The notes under the pieces were generated by a model. That model was not told the origin of the DNA. It saw only the letters and a list, made by a program, of their open reading frames with translations, and made no database searches. This document shows, piece by piece, positions 63,877-64,000 of a stretch of 64,000 nt of DNA. The stretch spans positions 1 to 64,000 of the forward strand of contig JAJEAU010000021.1 of the NCBI GenBank assembly GCA_022824185.1, in the 5' to 3' direction. Position numbers and translations under genes: made by a program. The DNA comes from Dehalococcoidia bacterium (GTDB lineage: Bacteria; Chloroflexota; Dehalococcoidia; Lucifugimonadales; Lucifugimonadaceae). Every line of letters begins with the position of its first letter. Positions within the stretch are counted from its first letter, which is position 1.

Positions 63877-64000
63877 TCATTTGACTATGAAATCGGTGTT
63901 GGAACGTCGGGTGAGGCAATCTTCGATGGTCTCGAGGTACATCGGCATCAGGTCAGGTAGTGACCGAATCTGATCGATGGTGAACCATCGGGCATCGTCG
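63877..64000 (-). CDS. C-terminal fragment, possibly a second NUDIX-type protein
   Basis: Runs off the window edge; 41 codons are visible ending in TDFIVK. The phrase DARWFTIDQIRSLPDL resembles the region after the NUDIX box in ADP-ribose and 8-oxo-dGTP hydrolases (Trp-Phe followed by an acidic helix). The box itself would lie outside the window. Confidence 0.45.
   Translation of the reverse strand, partial: DDARWFTIDQIRSLPDLMPMYLETIEDCLTRRSNTDFIVK

Overview
The window looks like a chromosomal segment of an uncultured Chloroflexota bacterium, most likely SAR202 or a Dehalococcoidia relative. This is inferred from several traits together: lipoproteins with long Pro-Thr-rich linkers after the lipobox, three enolase-superfamily paralogues, a soluble reductive-dehalogenase-like protein, corrinoid salvage genes under a cobalamin riboswitch, and a family 5 peptide-type ABC transporter. 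No rRNA or other marker gene is present, so the assignment is tentative. One tRNA-Ala(TGC) lies at about 48.9 kb.

Layout. 0-10.4 kb: a secreted von Willebrand-like protein, two tandem enolase-superfamily enzymes, a PIN-domain pair, three tandem paralogous small membrane proteins, a stand-alone GPP34 (GOLPH3-like) protein and a reductive-dehalogenase-like iron-sulfur protein. 10.4-24.3 kb: a fused CydDC-type ABC exporter, an M16 peptidase lipoprotein, a corrinoid uptake operon (btuC-btuF-btuD-cobO) behind a B12 riboswitch with its own terminator, then cobQ and exonuclease III. 25.4-36.2 kb: the most striking part, an apparent sterol (polycyclic triterpenoid) island. It holds a squalene-monooxygenase-like gene with a frameshift, an oxidosqualene cyclase carrying DCTAE rather than the hopene-cyclase DXDD motif, a GPP34-cytochrome P450 fusion, an RND/MMPL transporter, a small membrane protein, a Rieske oxygenase and a matching KshB-type reductase. 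A tRNA 3'-end remnant sits inside the island.

36.2-38.3 kb is a decaying accessory zone: a DUF2958 gene with its middle missing, a gene with four in-frame stops, small ORFs and an HTH regulator. 38.3-48.1 kb is one giant secreted protein (about 3,240 aa) with GLUG-type, fibronectin III, Calx-beta-like, PKD-like and near-identical cadherin repeats; a cadherin-gene relic lies just upstream of it. 49.1-55.4 kb holds nine paralogous small lipoproteins, seven in one run on + and two on -, split by a YhhQ transporter gene. 55.6-63.9 kb is a peptide-type ABC transporter (binding protein divergent from two permeases and two ATPases), a third enolase-superfamily enzyme and a NUDIX hydrolase.

Working model (inference): the SQMO epoxidises squalene, the cyclase makes a 3-hydroxy polycycle, the P450 and the Rieske/reductase pair remove or oxidise methyl groups, and the RND protein moves the product between membranes. 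The GPP34 fusion may tether the P450 to a membrane. The corrinoid genes plausibly supply cofactor for corrinoid-dependent enzymes.
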